A stretch of DNA of 64,000 bases from Panicum virgatum (Eukaryota > Streptophyta > Magnoliopsida > Poales > Poaceae), in assembly GCF_016808335.1 (NCBI RefSeq), contig NC_053153.1, forward strand, positions 31,255,590 through 31,319,589. The letters run 5' to 3'. The notes beneath the pieces are model-generated. The model had not been told where the DNA came from, made no database searches, and saw only the letters and a list, made by a program, of their open reading frames with translations. This document shows positions 1 through 11,955 of this stretch, one piece after another (the stretch's first letter is position 1; each line of letters begins with the position of its first letter). A program made the translations under genes and the position numbers.

Positions 1-1848
1 AGAGCCCCTGTCCTTTTGAGTAATCAACCCGCAGTCCTGTGCCATTCAAAAGTATTTGCAGTTCAGTCCAAAATCTTACATGGACCCCCCTGAGCTTCTT
101 AGAAATCGAACCCACCGTCCAGCCCTTGCATTTTTGCGAGTTAGACCCTAGATCTACCCGTTAATTATGTTTAGGTCCTCGGTTTTTGCAGAAAACCCCC
201 AGAAACTCTGTTTTCTTACAGTTAAGCCCCTAGAACTTGTTTTACGGTTAGTTTTCGCGTTTTAACTCCATTTTTGGTGTTTTTTATGTCCACGCGATCG
301 TTGTAACACGTAGAATAGTTCTAGTTTAGTTTTTTTTGCTGTTTTCATGTATTGTGGTACTGTTTCTTAGTGTTTTCTCTTGTTTGCATGCATGTGTATG
401 TGCTGGACTTGTTTTTGGCCATGTGTTCGTGAGTAGACATTGAGCTACCGGAGGAGCCCCAGTACCAGTACCCGGAGCATCCATCTTCTGAGCAGTTTGA
501 GTAGCAGCAGGAGCAGTTTGAGGAAGGCAAGTACAACATGAACAACCTATCACTTTTTAATACATTTTCATACTGCATTTTAATACTATATGCCTATAAG
601 GACTTTCCTAGCCCCTTTATATCCTTTATATATACCTTTGGGTTGCATTTTGTTTAGTTGTGCTAGGTGCCGCACTATAACACATGATGGTCCTTTTTAA
701 TTAATTTGATAAATGGTATATGCAACTTAATTCTGGGAGTGGCCCGTTTGAGTGGCTCACGTCTCGTAAAAATATGTTTTGTTAGAAACATGGTTTAGGG
801 GGCCAGCACGGTGCTTACTGCCTGGTTGGCCACTCTCCATAAGGACCAGTTCATAGAGCGACAACCTGGGACAACAGCGCTACCATAAGACTGGAATGGG
901 ACGGTCTTGGCTTACTAATTAGGTCATTTTGGTTCGGGAGTAACTTACCGACGGGGCAAGAGGGGGGTCGAGCTTCAATGGTCCCTACGCTACGAGGCTT
1001 GGTCTGTGTACCCCCTCGAGGTGGGCACCATCGTTGCATTGCCTGAATCCTTAGCGGTTACACCTTACCAATGTGTCCTTTGTAACGGCCTCATAGTGAG
1101 TTTGCTAGTCGTCTCACCTAAGAAAGTGTGATGAACAACTTGCGTAGCTCACGACTTATGGGTAAAGATGTGCAACCTCTGCTGAGTGTAAAACTGGTAT
1201 ACTAGCCGTGCTCACGGTCATGAGCGGCCCAGATCCTCCTTTTGATTAGTGGGGTTATCTTCCTTTGATGAGACAGGTTTCCCCGAGTGGCTTGGTTCGG
1301 TTTGGTTCTCAGTAGTTCTTAATTAATTCTGATTAATTACTATGTAACTGGGTTTATGGTAATTCATCCACTTGTAGTAAATAGCTTTAATAAAATTTTG
1401 CTAAGACTTAAAAGCTAATGCAGTTGAGTCAGCCAACTTTAGAGCCTCATAGTTTATGTTATACTTGTTGAGTACAAGTTGTGTACTTACTCTTGCATAC
1501 TCTACTCTTTTTCCTCTTGGGGATACTCTACTGCTGCTCAGTTCCTGCCGACGCGAGGGAGTTCACCTGGAGCTACCAGGAGTACGAGGACTTCTAGGCA
1601 TTTCATCTCCCAGTTGACGTCCCTGTGGCACCCTGTTTCCGAGAGTTCTTCGTATATGTATTCTACGCTTCCGCTGTATCAGACATTTTGTCATTAATGT
1701 AATAAGTAACATTCGTATTCGCTTTATTATATCTTTTTATGTGATATGTGCTGTGATATATTGTTCATTCTGTTGTATATACGTGTGACTTAATCCTGGC
1801 ACGTATATGATTGCTCGGTTTATGTCCTTTTATGAACCGGGTGTTACA
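1..1848 (+). repeat. 5' LTR (3' portion) of Tekay-type Gypsy element
   Basis: This is the right-hand part of a long terminal repeat; its start lies outside the window. It aligns base for base, with only compensating small indels, to 17263-19110, the end of the 3' LTR of the same element. I count about 62 differences by eye in 1848 bp (about 3.4%). It ends in GGGTGTTACA, the complement of the LTR start TGTAACACCC at 7089, and is followed directly by a degenerate primer binding site. ORFs inside it are fortuitous. Confidence 0.9.
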
Positions 1849-1851
1849 GAG

Positions 1852-1864
1852 TATTATCAGAGCC
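1852..1864 (+). other. Degenerate tRNA-iMet primer binding site (Tekay)
   Basis: Three bases after the LTR end, the sequence TATTATCAGAGCC matches the plant initiator-Met tRNA binding site TGGTATCAGAGCC at 11 of 13 positions. The related minus-strand element carries the intact version at 15791-15803. The two mismatches suggest decay after insertion. Confidence 0.75.
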
Positions 1865-2406
1865 ATATCGACTGTAGGACGAAAGCCTAGATAGAACTGG
1901 ATGAGTTTTAGGTCTTCTTTTCCCTAGTCTTGTTTGCTGAAACTATTTTGCTATTATATTCCTTGAAATTCCAAGATTTTTACTCGACTTGCCTTGATTT
2001 CTCTCTATAGAATTAGTTTCGGTAGATTTTGGCCAGAAGTAAGTCGACCGACCATCATAAGTGTAAGCTAGATGACCCCTTTATAATAGCACGATAGCAC
2101 GTTCTGCGACGCGATGTGTTAGTTGAGTCGTATGTTAAACTCGGCTAAGTGGTGAAATTTGTATGCTTGTTATTATGCTACATGTTTGATTTGGATTTTT
2201 GAATGATTGCATAGTTTAGTAGTTAAATTTGTTTAATGAAAATCAGTCTTAAGTTAAAGTTAATTAATTGATAAAATGAGTTAGACCGTTGGGGTTAAAA
2301 CCATGCACTCTATCCTGTCTACTTTATCTTCCTTGCCGAAAGATATCATATCCGTCTGAAGTTGTTTCTGCAATATCTTTGCTCATACATCGTTTGTTCA
2401 AATCAG
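1865..2406 (+). other. Untranslated leader of the Tekay element
   Basis: This AT-rich stretch lies between the primer binding site and the gag start. It has no credible ORF. It is homologous to the minus-strand leader at 15235-15790 of the second element, including the bases just before the gag ATG. I see no separate gene here. Confidence 0.7.
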
Positions 2407-3553
2407 ATGGTGAACACCAGGAGCACCGGTTCCGGTTCTGGCCAGCAGTAGGGGCAGAACAACCAGGGTACCGGGATGCCGATGCCCCCACCCTTGACTC
2501 CGGAGCAGTTCTTTCAGCTCCAGATGCAGATGATGGCCACCCTGAACAACACTGTTCAGGCACTACAGCAGATCCACGCTCATCCGCCGCCTTCGCCTCC
2601 ACCACAGCAACCCCACGACAGGCGTGCGGAGTTTCTAAGGGGTCACCCGCCGATGTTCTCTCACATGTCGGACCCACTTCAGGCAGACGACTGGCTCCGT
2701 GCAGTGGAGCGACAGCTGGACATCGCCCAGTGCGATGATCGGGAGCGTGTCTTGTACGCAGCAGGACAGCTGCGAGGGGCAGCTTTGGACTGGTGGGAGT
2801 CCCACCCAGTTCAGGACCGCGAGGCTTTCACCTGGATCCAGTTCTGGGAGTGGTTCCGCAGCCACAACATCCCCGCGGGCGTTATGAAGACGAAGAAGAA
2901 GGAGTTCCTTGCACTTAAGCAGGAAAACTCAGATATAATCTTTAAACATTTCCTTTTGAGCTAGTATCCCCCTTGTTCTATCTTTCTGAAGCATGAGCTA
3001 ATCATTCAACATACATCTGCCCTTTTCACTTCAGGGAACTATGACGGTCACGAAGTATCGTGATCGTTTCCTTCAGCTCGCTCGCTACGCCCCTGCCGAG
3101 GTCGCGGATGACTGCGAGAAGCAGGAGAACTTCATGGAGGGACTGGAGGACTACATCCAGTATGCGCTGCTCAACCTCCGCTTCGACGACTTCAACCATC
3201 TGGTTGACAGCGCGCTCAACACGGAGCACAAGCACCTGGAGATGGAGGACAAGAAGAGGAAGATTGTTCCTGTTGCTTCCGGCAGCAACACCCGTCCTCG
3301 ACTCCAGCCGCCCCAGCAATACCAGCAGCAGCAGGCAGGTCAGGGCCTGAGGTTACCGGCACCTACGGCTCGTGCCGCTCCACCAGCTCCGCCAGCACCG
3401 CAGGCTCCACGGCAGGCAGCTCCTCCTGCCGGACAGCAGGCTCTAGCACCTCCTCGCGTGTGCTATCACTGCGGCCAGCCGGGGCACTATGCCAACTCTT
3501 GCCCCCGGAAGGCGCATGCGGGACAGCAGGGGCGCCAGCACAGGGCAGAGTGA
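2407..3553 (+). pseudogene. gag of Tekay element, two exons, one premature TAG
   Basis: This is the retrotransposon capsid/nucleocapsid gene. The ATG at 2407 is shared with the related copy on the minus strand. Exon 1 (2407-2922) holds the proline/glutamine-rich N terminus and the Retrotrans_gag domain, with DWWESHPVQDREAF near the middle. Exon 2 (3035-3553) continues in frame and carries a CCHC zinc knuckle, [14 protein letters not shown], around 3459-3500. The 112 bases between them look like an intron. A TAG at 2449-2451 interrupts the N terminus at a glutamine-rich spot. The zinc-knuckle frame ends at a TGA at 3551, while pol continues in the -1 frame. That offset could be a single-base indel or real frameshifting, and the sequence alone does not decide. 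Confidence 0.85.
2923..3034 (+). other. Intron-like segment in gag (decayed donor)
   Basis: The reading frame ends at CTTAAGCAG (2914-2922) and resumes in frame after TTCACTTCAG (ends 3034). The 112 bases between contain stops and a pyrimidine-rich 3' end. The donor now reads GAAAAC. The homologous minus-strand copy has GTAATC at the same place and also ends in CACTTCAG. Independent retention in two insertions shows that the segment was part of the family's genomic RNA. Confidence 0.7.
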
Positions 3554-6500
3554 ACCACGTGACGGCCGAGTCAGCGGCCGAGGCTCCTAACGTGGTTATT
3601 GGTACATTCATGGTCAACTCCCATCCAGCTACAGTGCTTTTCGATACTGGTGCTACTCATTCATTCATCACCAAGTCATATGTTGAGCAGCATAGTTTCT
3701 TTACCACTGCATTAAGGAAGTGTCTGCTAGTCTCTTCACCGGGAGGGGAGTTGAGATCCCATATTGTTTGCCCCCGAGTCAGTATAGCCATAAGGGGGGC
3801 AACGTTCAGTGCTGATCTGAGGGTGCTAGACACCAAGGGTATTGATGTGATTCTGGGAATGGATACTCTTGCCAAGTGGGGAGTCAGAATTGATTGTGCT
3901 CAGCGGGCAGTTCACTTGTCAGCATCTGATGGCCAAGATGTGACGGTCAGTGCTTCAGAGCCCTCGGGGTTTCTTCATCAGATGGAGGCTAGACCCACAG
4001 ATGGTATTCGCGTGGTGTCTGAATTCCCAGATGTCTTTCCGGGTGATTTGCCAGGTATGCCGCCTGAACGCGACATCGAGTTTTCTATTGATCTCTTGCC
4101 TGGCACTGCTCCTATTGCAAAGCGGCCCTACCGCATGGCACCTATAGAGCATGAGGAAGTTAAGAAGACTATTGATGAGTTGCTAGCCAAGGGCTATATC
4201 CATCGCAGCTTCTCTCCTTGGGCTTTTCCATTGTTGCTAGTAGATAAGAAGGATGGCTCGAAGAGAATGTGTGTCGATTATCGGGAGCTGAACACAGTTA
4301 CCATCAAGAACAAGCATCCACTGCCCCGTATTGAGGATCTCTTTGATCTGCTTCGAGGTGCTCGTATATTCTCAAAGATTGATCTGCGTTCGGGTTTTTC
4401 TCAGCTGAGGATCCGTCCTGGGGATATTCCGAAGACGGCATTCACCTGCAAGTACGGGCTGTATGAGTACACGGTCATGTCCTTCGGCTTGACTAATGCC
4501 CCGGCTTTCTTCATGCACTTGATGAACATGGTTTTCATGGATTATCTGGATGTCTTTGTGGTGATCTTTATTGATGACATTCTGATCTTCTCCAAGATAG
4601 AGGCAGAGCATGAAGAGCATCTGAGGCTCGTGTTGCAGAGATTGAGGGAGCATCAGCTGTATGCTAAGTTCAGCAAGTGCGAGTTCTGGATTGACGAGGT
4701 TCCATTCCTCGGTCATATCATCTCCAAGGGAGGTATTGTAGTTGATCCGAGCAAGGTGAAGGATGTGCTCGAGTGGGAGACACCGCAGACGGTGAAGGAA
4801 GTCTGGTCATTCTTGGGCTTAGCAGGATATTATCGGAGGTTCGTTGAGAATTTCTCCAAGATCGCGAAGCCTTTGACTTCCTTGGTAGAGAAGAATGCGG
4901 CATTCATATGGACTTATGAGTGTCAGATGGCCTTTGATGAGCTGAAGAAGAGGTTGACTACGGCGCCAGTCCTTACTCTGCCAGACCAGAGCAAGAGGTT
5001 CACGGTGTATTGTGATGCTTCGAAGGATGCGCCTTGTTCGGCTGGGAGATTCAGCCAGCCACAACAGTATTTTCCTCTCACGCTAAATCAGCCAGCCAGC
5101 CAACCAACCAGCAGTGTTTTTCTCTCACGCCAAATCAGCCAGCCATCCAGCCAGCTAGCCAGCCGAACAAGGCGATGGTCTTGGTTGTGTTCTGATGCAG
5201 GAGGGCAGAGTGATTGCTTATGCTTCACGGTAGTTACGTCGGCATGAGCTGAACTATCCCACTCATGATCTTGAGTTAGCCGCAGTTGTGCATGCTCTGA
5301 AGATTTGGAGGCATTACTTGTATGGGCAGTGGTGTGATATCTATACTGATCACAAGAGCCTCAAGTATATATTCACGCAGAATGAGCTGAACATGCGGCA
5401 GAGGAGATGGTTAGAATTGGTCAAGGATTATGACCTGGAGATTCACTATCATCCGGGTAAGGCCAATGTCGTGGCAGATGCTCTGAGCAGAAGAAGCTAT
5501 GTCAACATGGCTGTTGCTTTCCAGATGCCTCAGGAGTTATGTGAGGAGTTTGAGTAGTTGAGTCTGGGTTTCTTGCATCATACTTCGAGTGCGACATTCG
5601 AGGCAGTGCCCACTCTAGAGGCAGAGATCCGGTAGCATCAGAAGGAAGATGAGAAGCTGCAGGAGATCCGTGAGTTGCTCAAGAAAGGCAAGGCTCCTCA
5701 TTTCAGAGAGGATGATCAGGGTACCTTGTGGTACAAGAACCGGATCTGTGTGCTCGATGTGAAGGATCTCCGAAAGTTGATTCTGAGTGAGCCTCATGAT
5801 ACAGCTTACTCTATTCATCCGAGCAGTACCAAGATGTACTATGATCTCAAGGAATGTTTCTGGTGGTATGGGATGAAGCGTTCAGTGGCAGAGTACGTGG
5901 CTGTTTGTGACACATGTCAGCGTGTCAAGGCTGAGCATCAGAGGCCAGTAGGTCTGTTGCAGCCATTGAAGATTCCAGAGTGGAAATGGGAGGAGATCAC
6001 TATGGACTTCATTGTTGGATTGCCTCGTACTCAGAAAAGGGTACAACTCTATATGGGTAGTAGTGGATCGTTTGACGAAGGTTGCTTCATTCCAGTGAAC
6101 ACTACTTACTCCGGTGCTAAACTCGCAGAGTTGTACATCTCCCGGATTGTCTGTTTGCATGGTGTGCCCAAGAAGATCATATCTGATAGAGGATCACAGT
6201 TCACTTCACGGTTCTGGGAGTAGCTCCATGATTCATTGGATACGAAGCTGCGCTTCAGTACCGCCTATCATCCTCAGACAGATGGGCAGACAGAGAGAAC
6301 CAACCAAGTGTTGGAAGATATGCTGAGAGCTTGTGCTATTCAGTATGGTACTAGTTGGGATAAGTGCCTGTCGTATGCTGAGTTCTCCTACAACAACAGC
6401 TACCAGGCCCAGTTTGAAGAAGTCCCCCTTTGAGGCATTGTATGGCAGAAAGTGCAGGACTCCTCTCTATTGGGATCAGATTGGTGAGAAGCAGCTCTTT

Positions 6501-7052
6501 GGCCCTGACATTATAGAAGATGCAGAGCAGATGGTACAGGCTGTGCAGGAGAATATGAGGATTGCATAGAGTAGGCAAAAGAGCTATGCAGATGGCAAAC
6601 GGAGGGACCTGACCTTCAGCGTTGATGATTTTGTATATCTGAAGGTGTCCCCGATGAGAGGAATCCGCAGGTTTAATGTCAAGGGGAAGCTAGCACCTCG
6701 GTATATTGGTCCATTCAAGGTGCTAGAGAGGAAAGGCGAAGTCGCTTATCGCCTGGAGTTGCCTAACAACCTCTCCGGAGTTCATGATGTCTTCCATATT
6801 TCTCAGCTGAAGAAGTGTCTGCGAGTACCTGAGGAGCAGGCACCACTGGATGGGTTAGATGTGCAGGAAGATCTGACATATACTGAGCATCCGGTGAAAA
6901 TTCTGGAAACATCAGAGAGGGTTACACGGAACAAGCGCATCAAGATGTGCAGAGTTCAGTGGAGTCATCATAGTGAAGCTGAAGCTACATGGGAGCGAGA
7001 AGATGAGCTGAGGAAGACATATCCAGATCTCTTTGCTAGCCAGTCCAGCTGA
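3460..7052 (+). pseudogene. pol of Tekay element: protease-RT-RNase H-integrase-chromodomain
   Basis: This is a chromovirus polyprotein that would replicate and integrate the element. In order: aspartic protease ([11 protein letters not shown], about 3637); RT with [10 protein letters not shown] and the catalytic FIDDILIFS (about 4567-4593); RNase H starting [10 protein letters not shown] (about 5000) and resuming after a MITE, with YTDHKSL and DALSRRS; a zinc-binding integrase N terminus; an integrase core with SDRGSQFT and AYHPQTDGQTERTNQ; and a C-terminal chromodomain ending at the TGA at 7050. The domain order and chromodomain place it in the Tekay/Del clade. It is dead: TAGs at 5231, 5555, 5633, 6221 and 6567, an out-of-frame stretch near 6040-6090, a frameshift near 6430 and the MITE at 5030-5174. 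Confidence 0.92.
5030..5174. mobile_element. 145-bp MITE inserted in the RNase H domain
   Basis: The insert has perfect 16-bp terminal inverted repeats, CGCCTTGTTCGGCTGG at 5030-5045 and its complement at 5159-5174. It is flanked by the direct repeat ATG at 5027-5029 and 5175-5177. Its interior is a loose tandem of CAGCCAGCC-rich units, including two near-copies of a CTCACGC(T/C)AAATCAGCC segment. Insert plus duplication is 148 bp, so it shifts the RNase H frame. The 3-bp duplication fits CACTA- or Harbinger-type mobilisation; I do not assign the superfamily firmly. Confidence 0.8.
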
Positions 7053-7074
7053 ATCTCGGGGACGAGATTCCTAT

Positions 7075-7086
7075 AAGGGGGTAGGG
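7075..7086 (+). other. Polypurine tract of the Tekay element
   Basis: AAGGGGGTAGGG lies two bases before the 3' LTR start TGTAACACCC, where plus-strand DNA synthesis is primed in LTR retrotransposons. Confidence 0.8.
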
Positions 7087-7088
7087 TC

Positions 7089-8386
7089 TGTAACACCCTA
7101 ATTTAAATTTCAGCAATTAATAATATATTTAATTGGCTTTATTTAATTTTCTAAGGTTTTATATGTCTAGTCTTGCATTTAATCTAATTTTTGTTCCATA
7201 AGTAATTAAAATTTATCATAGGGTTAAAATCTTTGTGCATTCATGCTGGAGCATCTCTTTTATTGGTTTGAGTGCTAGGGTTGAATTCAAATTTGTATTT
7301 GAATTCAATTAGGTTTGAGTAGTGTTTGAAATAGGAAAATAGAAATAGAAAAGGAAAACCCACACCAACCCGCTGGCCCACCTCTTCTCTTTTCCCCAAA
7401 CCAACCCAGCCCAAAACCTGTTGCAGCCCGGCCTGCTCCCTTCCCTCCCGATCCGGCCCAGCACCCCGCTTAGCCCAACCCGCACCCCGCTCTCCCTCTT
7501 CTCCTGCCGAGGCCCAGCTCCCTCCCGCTCAGCAGCGGCCCGGCCTCCTTTTCCCCACCTCCCACGCGGCCCCACTTGACAGCCGACCCCCGCGCTCCTC
7601 CGCAGCCACGCTCGTTGCATCCCTCGCTAACACGCTGGTCCCATGGGTCAGACCCGTCTCCTTCGCGGTGACGACCGCTCGCGCCGAGCCTCTGCTCCGC
7701 TTCGCCCGCGGTGCTCCCCTGCTGCCCTGTGGACCAGCCCCGACCGCAATCCCACCGGTCATACACCCCGCGGCCTTTTCTTCTAGAAGCTTCCCAACCC
7801 AAGCCCGGGATCACATAGCGCCATTAGCGGGATCCGCTTTCCCCGAGCTGGCCGCGACCCTCACCGACCTTTCCTTCCTGGCCTGCCCGCCGAGATCCCC
7901 GGTGCCCTCCTTAACTAGCACCTACGACCCCCCTGCGCTCCACCTCGCCTCACCGCAGCCGCCACCCGAGATCCACCTCGCTCCGCCACGCCATTGCCAC
8001 GCAGTACCCCTGCTCCGCCGTGGACCGTCTGCCCCGCTGCACCTCCACCCTTGCCAAGCATCCCAGAAGCTTCGCCTTGCCGACAGGACGCTCCTCGAGC
8101 CCTCCATACTGGACCACACCCCTTGCAGCGCCGGAATCGCGCTAGGAACCGCCGTGCAGGTGAGCTCGGAGCTCGCCACAATTACTCGCCGTTGGTGCCA
8201 CTCCGGTCCTGTTAACCCCTCTGACGGCCTCGCAGACTCGCCAAGAGTCGATCTGTGGAGCCCAGATGCCGGAGCTCCACTGCAACAGCCTCCCCCTCGA
8301 GCGCCGCCTGCGACCCGCCGCCAGATCTCGCCGCCGAAGCCGCTGCGTCACGCCCCCGCCCGGACCAAACCTCGGTGAGCACTTCC
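7089..8386 (+). repeat. 3' LTR of Tekay element, first part
   Basis: The LTR begins TGTAACACCCTAATTT at 7089 and is cut at 8386 by the minus-strand element. Positions 7340-8386 are strongly GC-rich and open in several frames on both strands, but the predicted peptides show no domain and the GC-rich block recurs in related LTRs. The last five bases, CTTCC (8382-8386), are the target duplication. The LTR resumes at 16840, giving a reconstructed length of about 3.57 kb. Confidence 0.88.
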
Positions 8387-11300
8387 TGTAACACCCGATT
8401 TATAAAAGGACATAAACCGAGCAATCATATACGTGCCAGGATCAAGTCACACGTATAAACAACAGAATGAACAGTATATCACAGCACATATCACGTAAAA
8501 AGATATAATAAAGCGAATACGAATGTTATTTATTACAATAATGACAAAAATGTCTAATACAGCGGAAGCGAAGTACAAAGTACGGTAAAAGCTCTCCGAA
8601 GCTGAGCAGGGCGCCATAGGGACGTCGACTGGGAGACGAACGCCTAGAAATCCTCGTAGTCCTGGTAGCGCTAAGCGAACTCCCTCGTGTCGGCAGGAAC
8701 TGAGCAGCAGTAGCGTAGCCGAGAGGAAAAAGTAGAGAAGAGGCAAGAGTGAGTACACAACTTGTACTCAACAAGTATAACACAAACTATGAGGCTCTAA
8801 GGTTGGCTGACTCAACTGCATTAGCTTTTAATCTTGGCAAAATTTTATTAAAGCTATTTACTACAAGTTGATGAATTACCATTAACCCAGTTACATAGTA
8901 ATTAATCAAGATTAAACATGTTACTACTAAGAACCAAACCGAAACCAAGCCACCAAGGGAAACCTGCCTCGTCAAAGGAAGATAACCCCACTAATCAAAA
9001 GGAGGATCTGGGCCGCTCATGACCATGAGCACGGCTAGTATACCAGTTTTACACTCTGCAGAGGTTGCACATCTTTACCCACAAGTCGTGAGCTACGCTA
9101 GAGGTTCATCACACTTCCTTAGGTGAGATGACTAGCGACTCACTACGAGGCCTTTACAAAGAATCTCGTTGGTAGGGAGTAACCGCGAGGGTGGATCGGC
9201 GACTATGGAGCAGGTCTATTGGGCGTCAAGACACGAAGTATAGACGAGGCCACTCAGCACGAGGGCCATAGAAGCTTACCGCCCCTGCCCTGCAGGTAAG
9301 TTACTCCAAACCAAAAAGGTCTAATTATTACGCCAAGTCTATCCCATTCTAGTCTTGTGGTAGCGCTGTTGTCCCAGGTTGTCGCTCTATGAACCGGTCC
9401 TTATGTAGAGTGGCCAACCAAGCACTAAGCACCGTGCTGGCCCCCTAAACCATGTTTCTACAAAAACCATATTTTAACGAGACGTGAGCCACCCAAGCAC
9501 GAAGCACAGAGGGCCACTCTCAGAATTAAGTTCAAGTAAACCATTAATCAATTTAATTTAAAAGTTCCAAAGTGTGTTATAGTGCAGCAACCTAGCACAA
9601 CTAAACAAAATGCAACCCAAGGATATATATAAAGGATACAAAGTGGCTAGGAAATCCTTATAGGCATACAATATTAAAATGCAGTATGAAAATGTATTTA
9701 AAAGTGATAGGTTGTTCATGTTATACCTTCCTTCCTCATACTGCTCCTGCTGCTGCTCAAAGTGCTCGGAAGACGGCTGCTCCGGGTACTGGTACTGGGG
9801 CTCCTCAGATGGATCAACGTCTACTCACGAACACATGGCCAAAACAATGCACAAAAAATAAGCATACAAGCAAACACTAACAAAAGCTAAGAAATAGTAC
9901 ATCAATACATAAAAACAGCAAGAAAAACTAAGCTAAAACTATTCTACGTGTTCCAACGATCGCGTGGACATAAAGAACGCTTAAAACGGAGCTAAAACGC
10001 ATTTTCTAGGCTAAAAACAAGGTTCAGGGGCTAAACTGCAAGAAATCTAAGGTTCCAGGGGCTTTTCTGCAAAAACCGAGGGCCTAAACGTAATTAAACT
10101 AAATCTTCAGGGTCTAACTTGCAAAAACTTCAAGCCTGGACTGCGGGTACTATTTTAAAGAAACTCAGGGGGCTACGCGTTAAAACCAGGACTTAAATCT
10201 AATTATTTTTGAACTCAGGTGGACCACGGGTTGATTAAAGAAAACTCCAGGGTCTCTTTAACAAAAATCCCAGGCCGAACCGTTATCTACGATTATGGGC
10301 CATTGGATCGAGATCTGAAGGCTCTGATTCGATGAGATCCAAATCTAATCTTGTGCATCGATTTCAGATCGAACGGCCAAGGAGAAAAGGGCGCGCTGGG
10401 GCGGCGGAGCGGCTCGCCGGAGCCCTGCTCCACGGCGGCGCTCCATCGGAGCAGGCTGAACTCGCCCTTCCCGGGGTCAAATCGACCCACGCCTGGGGCT
10501 GAGGTGATCTACGCGGAGCGTGTAATCCACCTGAGGCCTTTGCGAGCCTCGGGGAGGGTCTGAGCGGTGAGAGCGAGGGTTGCTTCGGCTCTGCACGGCG
10601 GCTCTCGCCGGCGAGCGGTGCTCTAAGTCCCGGAGTGGACTACAGGACAAGCTATCAAGTGCAAAAGTACCAGGGGGACTCTGGGGTGCTTACTGAAGCC
10701 TTGGGTCGGCCGGAGCTGTACCGCAGGAGGGATCACGGCGAGGTCGGCGGCGCTGCTGAGACGAAACGCGCGGTCCGGGCGGTGCTGGGCTTGTCTGGGG
10801 TCCTGGGCTGCACGGGTCGCCGAGTGATGTCCCTACGAAGCAAAACCCGAGGTCAGCTCGGGCCGATCCGCACTGGCGGCGAGCAATCGAGGTGGCGGGC
10901 CAAACGCACCTGGAAAACGTCCGGGCGAAATTCCGGTGAGGTGGGGCCCGATGTCGGAGATGGCGGCCTCGGGGGGGTTCCTGGTGCACAGGCGAAACTT
11001 CTGCGGCGGCTCGGGCTGGCTGTGGAGCAGCTGAGCACCGCTAGCACGGCGGCGCAGGGGCTCTGCGTGGCGATGGCGTGATGGAGCGGCATGCTAGGGT
11101 TTGGGCGGCCTTTGGCGTGAGAGTGAGGGTGCAGGGGTCCGCGGGGTGGCTAATTAAAGGCGGCACCGGGGATCTCGGCGTGCACACCCGATAGGGATGG
11201 CCGGCGATATCTTCGGGCGGAGATCACGGCTGGAGGTTGAAGAAAGGAAGGCGGGGTGGGGCGCTGACGAGGTGGGGGCCGGCTTGTCAGGGGCGCGAGG

Positions 11301-11447
11301 GCGACGCGAGGCGGGCGGCTGCAGGCGCTGACGTGCGGGGCCCAGTTGGCAGGGGCGGGGGCGCGTGCAGGCCGCTGCGCGCTGGGCGGGCCGAGTGTGT
11401 GCGGGTGGAGTCGGCCCAGGAGAGAGGGTGCGCGGGAGCAGGCCCGG
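8387..11447 (-). repeat. Truncated 3' LTR of the rearranged minus-strand element
   Basis: On the minus strand this segment runs from the GC-rich LTR block (about 11150-11447) through the CGATCGCGTGGAC region to the LTR end (complement of TGTAACACCC at 8387). It is homologous to the Tekay LTRs and to the solo LTR at 11956-14811. It lacks the first several hundred bases of the LTR. Gag joins it directly near 11447, so the pol region and LTR start were deleted or never copied. ORFs in the GC-rich block are not credible genes. Confidence 0.78.
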
Positions 11448-11747
11448 CTAAGGCTGCTGGTACTGCTGAGGCTGCTGGAGGCGAGGACGAGTGTTGCTGC
11501 CGGAAGCAATGGGGACAATCTTCCTCTTCTTGTCCTCCATCTCCAGGTGCTTGCGCTCAGTGTTGAGCGCGCTGTCAACCAGATGGTTGAAGTCGTCGAA
11601 GCGGAGGTTGAGCAGCGCGTACTAGAGGTAGTCCTCAAGGCCCTCCATGAAGTGCTCCTGCTTCTTGCGGTCATCCGCAACATCGGCAGGGGCGTAGCGA
11701 GCAAGCTGCAGAAAGCGATCACGATACTCCGTGACCGACATAGTCCC

Positions 11748-11857
11748 CTGAAGTGACAAAGACAGATAGATATCGAAAGATTAACTCAAGATTCATAAGG
11801 ATAGAACAAGGGGCATTAGCTCAAAAGAAACCGCGGAATGATTATATTTAAGATTAC
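11748..11857 (-). other. Intron in gag with canonical GT...AG ends
   Basis: On the minus strand the exon ends CTGAAGTAG, followed by GTAATCTTAA. The segment ends in TTTGTCACTTCAG, after which coding resumes with GGGACTATG. The 110-bp length, position and reading phase match the 112-bp segment at 2923-3034. Here the donor dinucleotide is intact, which is the better evidence that it is a spliceosomal intron. Confidence 0.72.
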
Positions 11858-11955
11858 CTACTTCAGTGCAAGGAACTCCTTCTGCTTCATCTTCATAACG
11901 CCCGCGGGGACGTTGTGGCTGCGGAACCGCTCTCGGAACTGGAGCCAAGTGAGAG

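Noticed and set aside
7309..8424. Several long ORFs on both strands in a GC-rich block
   Set aside because: They lie inside the Tekay 3' LTR, overlap in many frames as GC-rich sequence does, show no domain, and the block recurs in other LTR copies.
10293..11756. ORFs such as 10635-11081 and 11346-11756 on the plus strand
   Set aside because: They are reverse-strand shadows of LTR and gag sequence of the minus-strand element.
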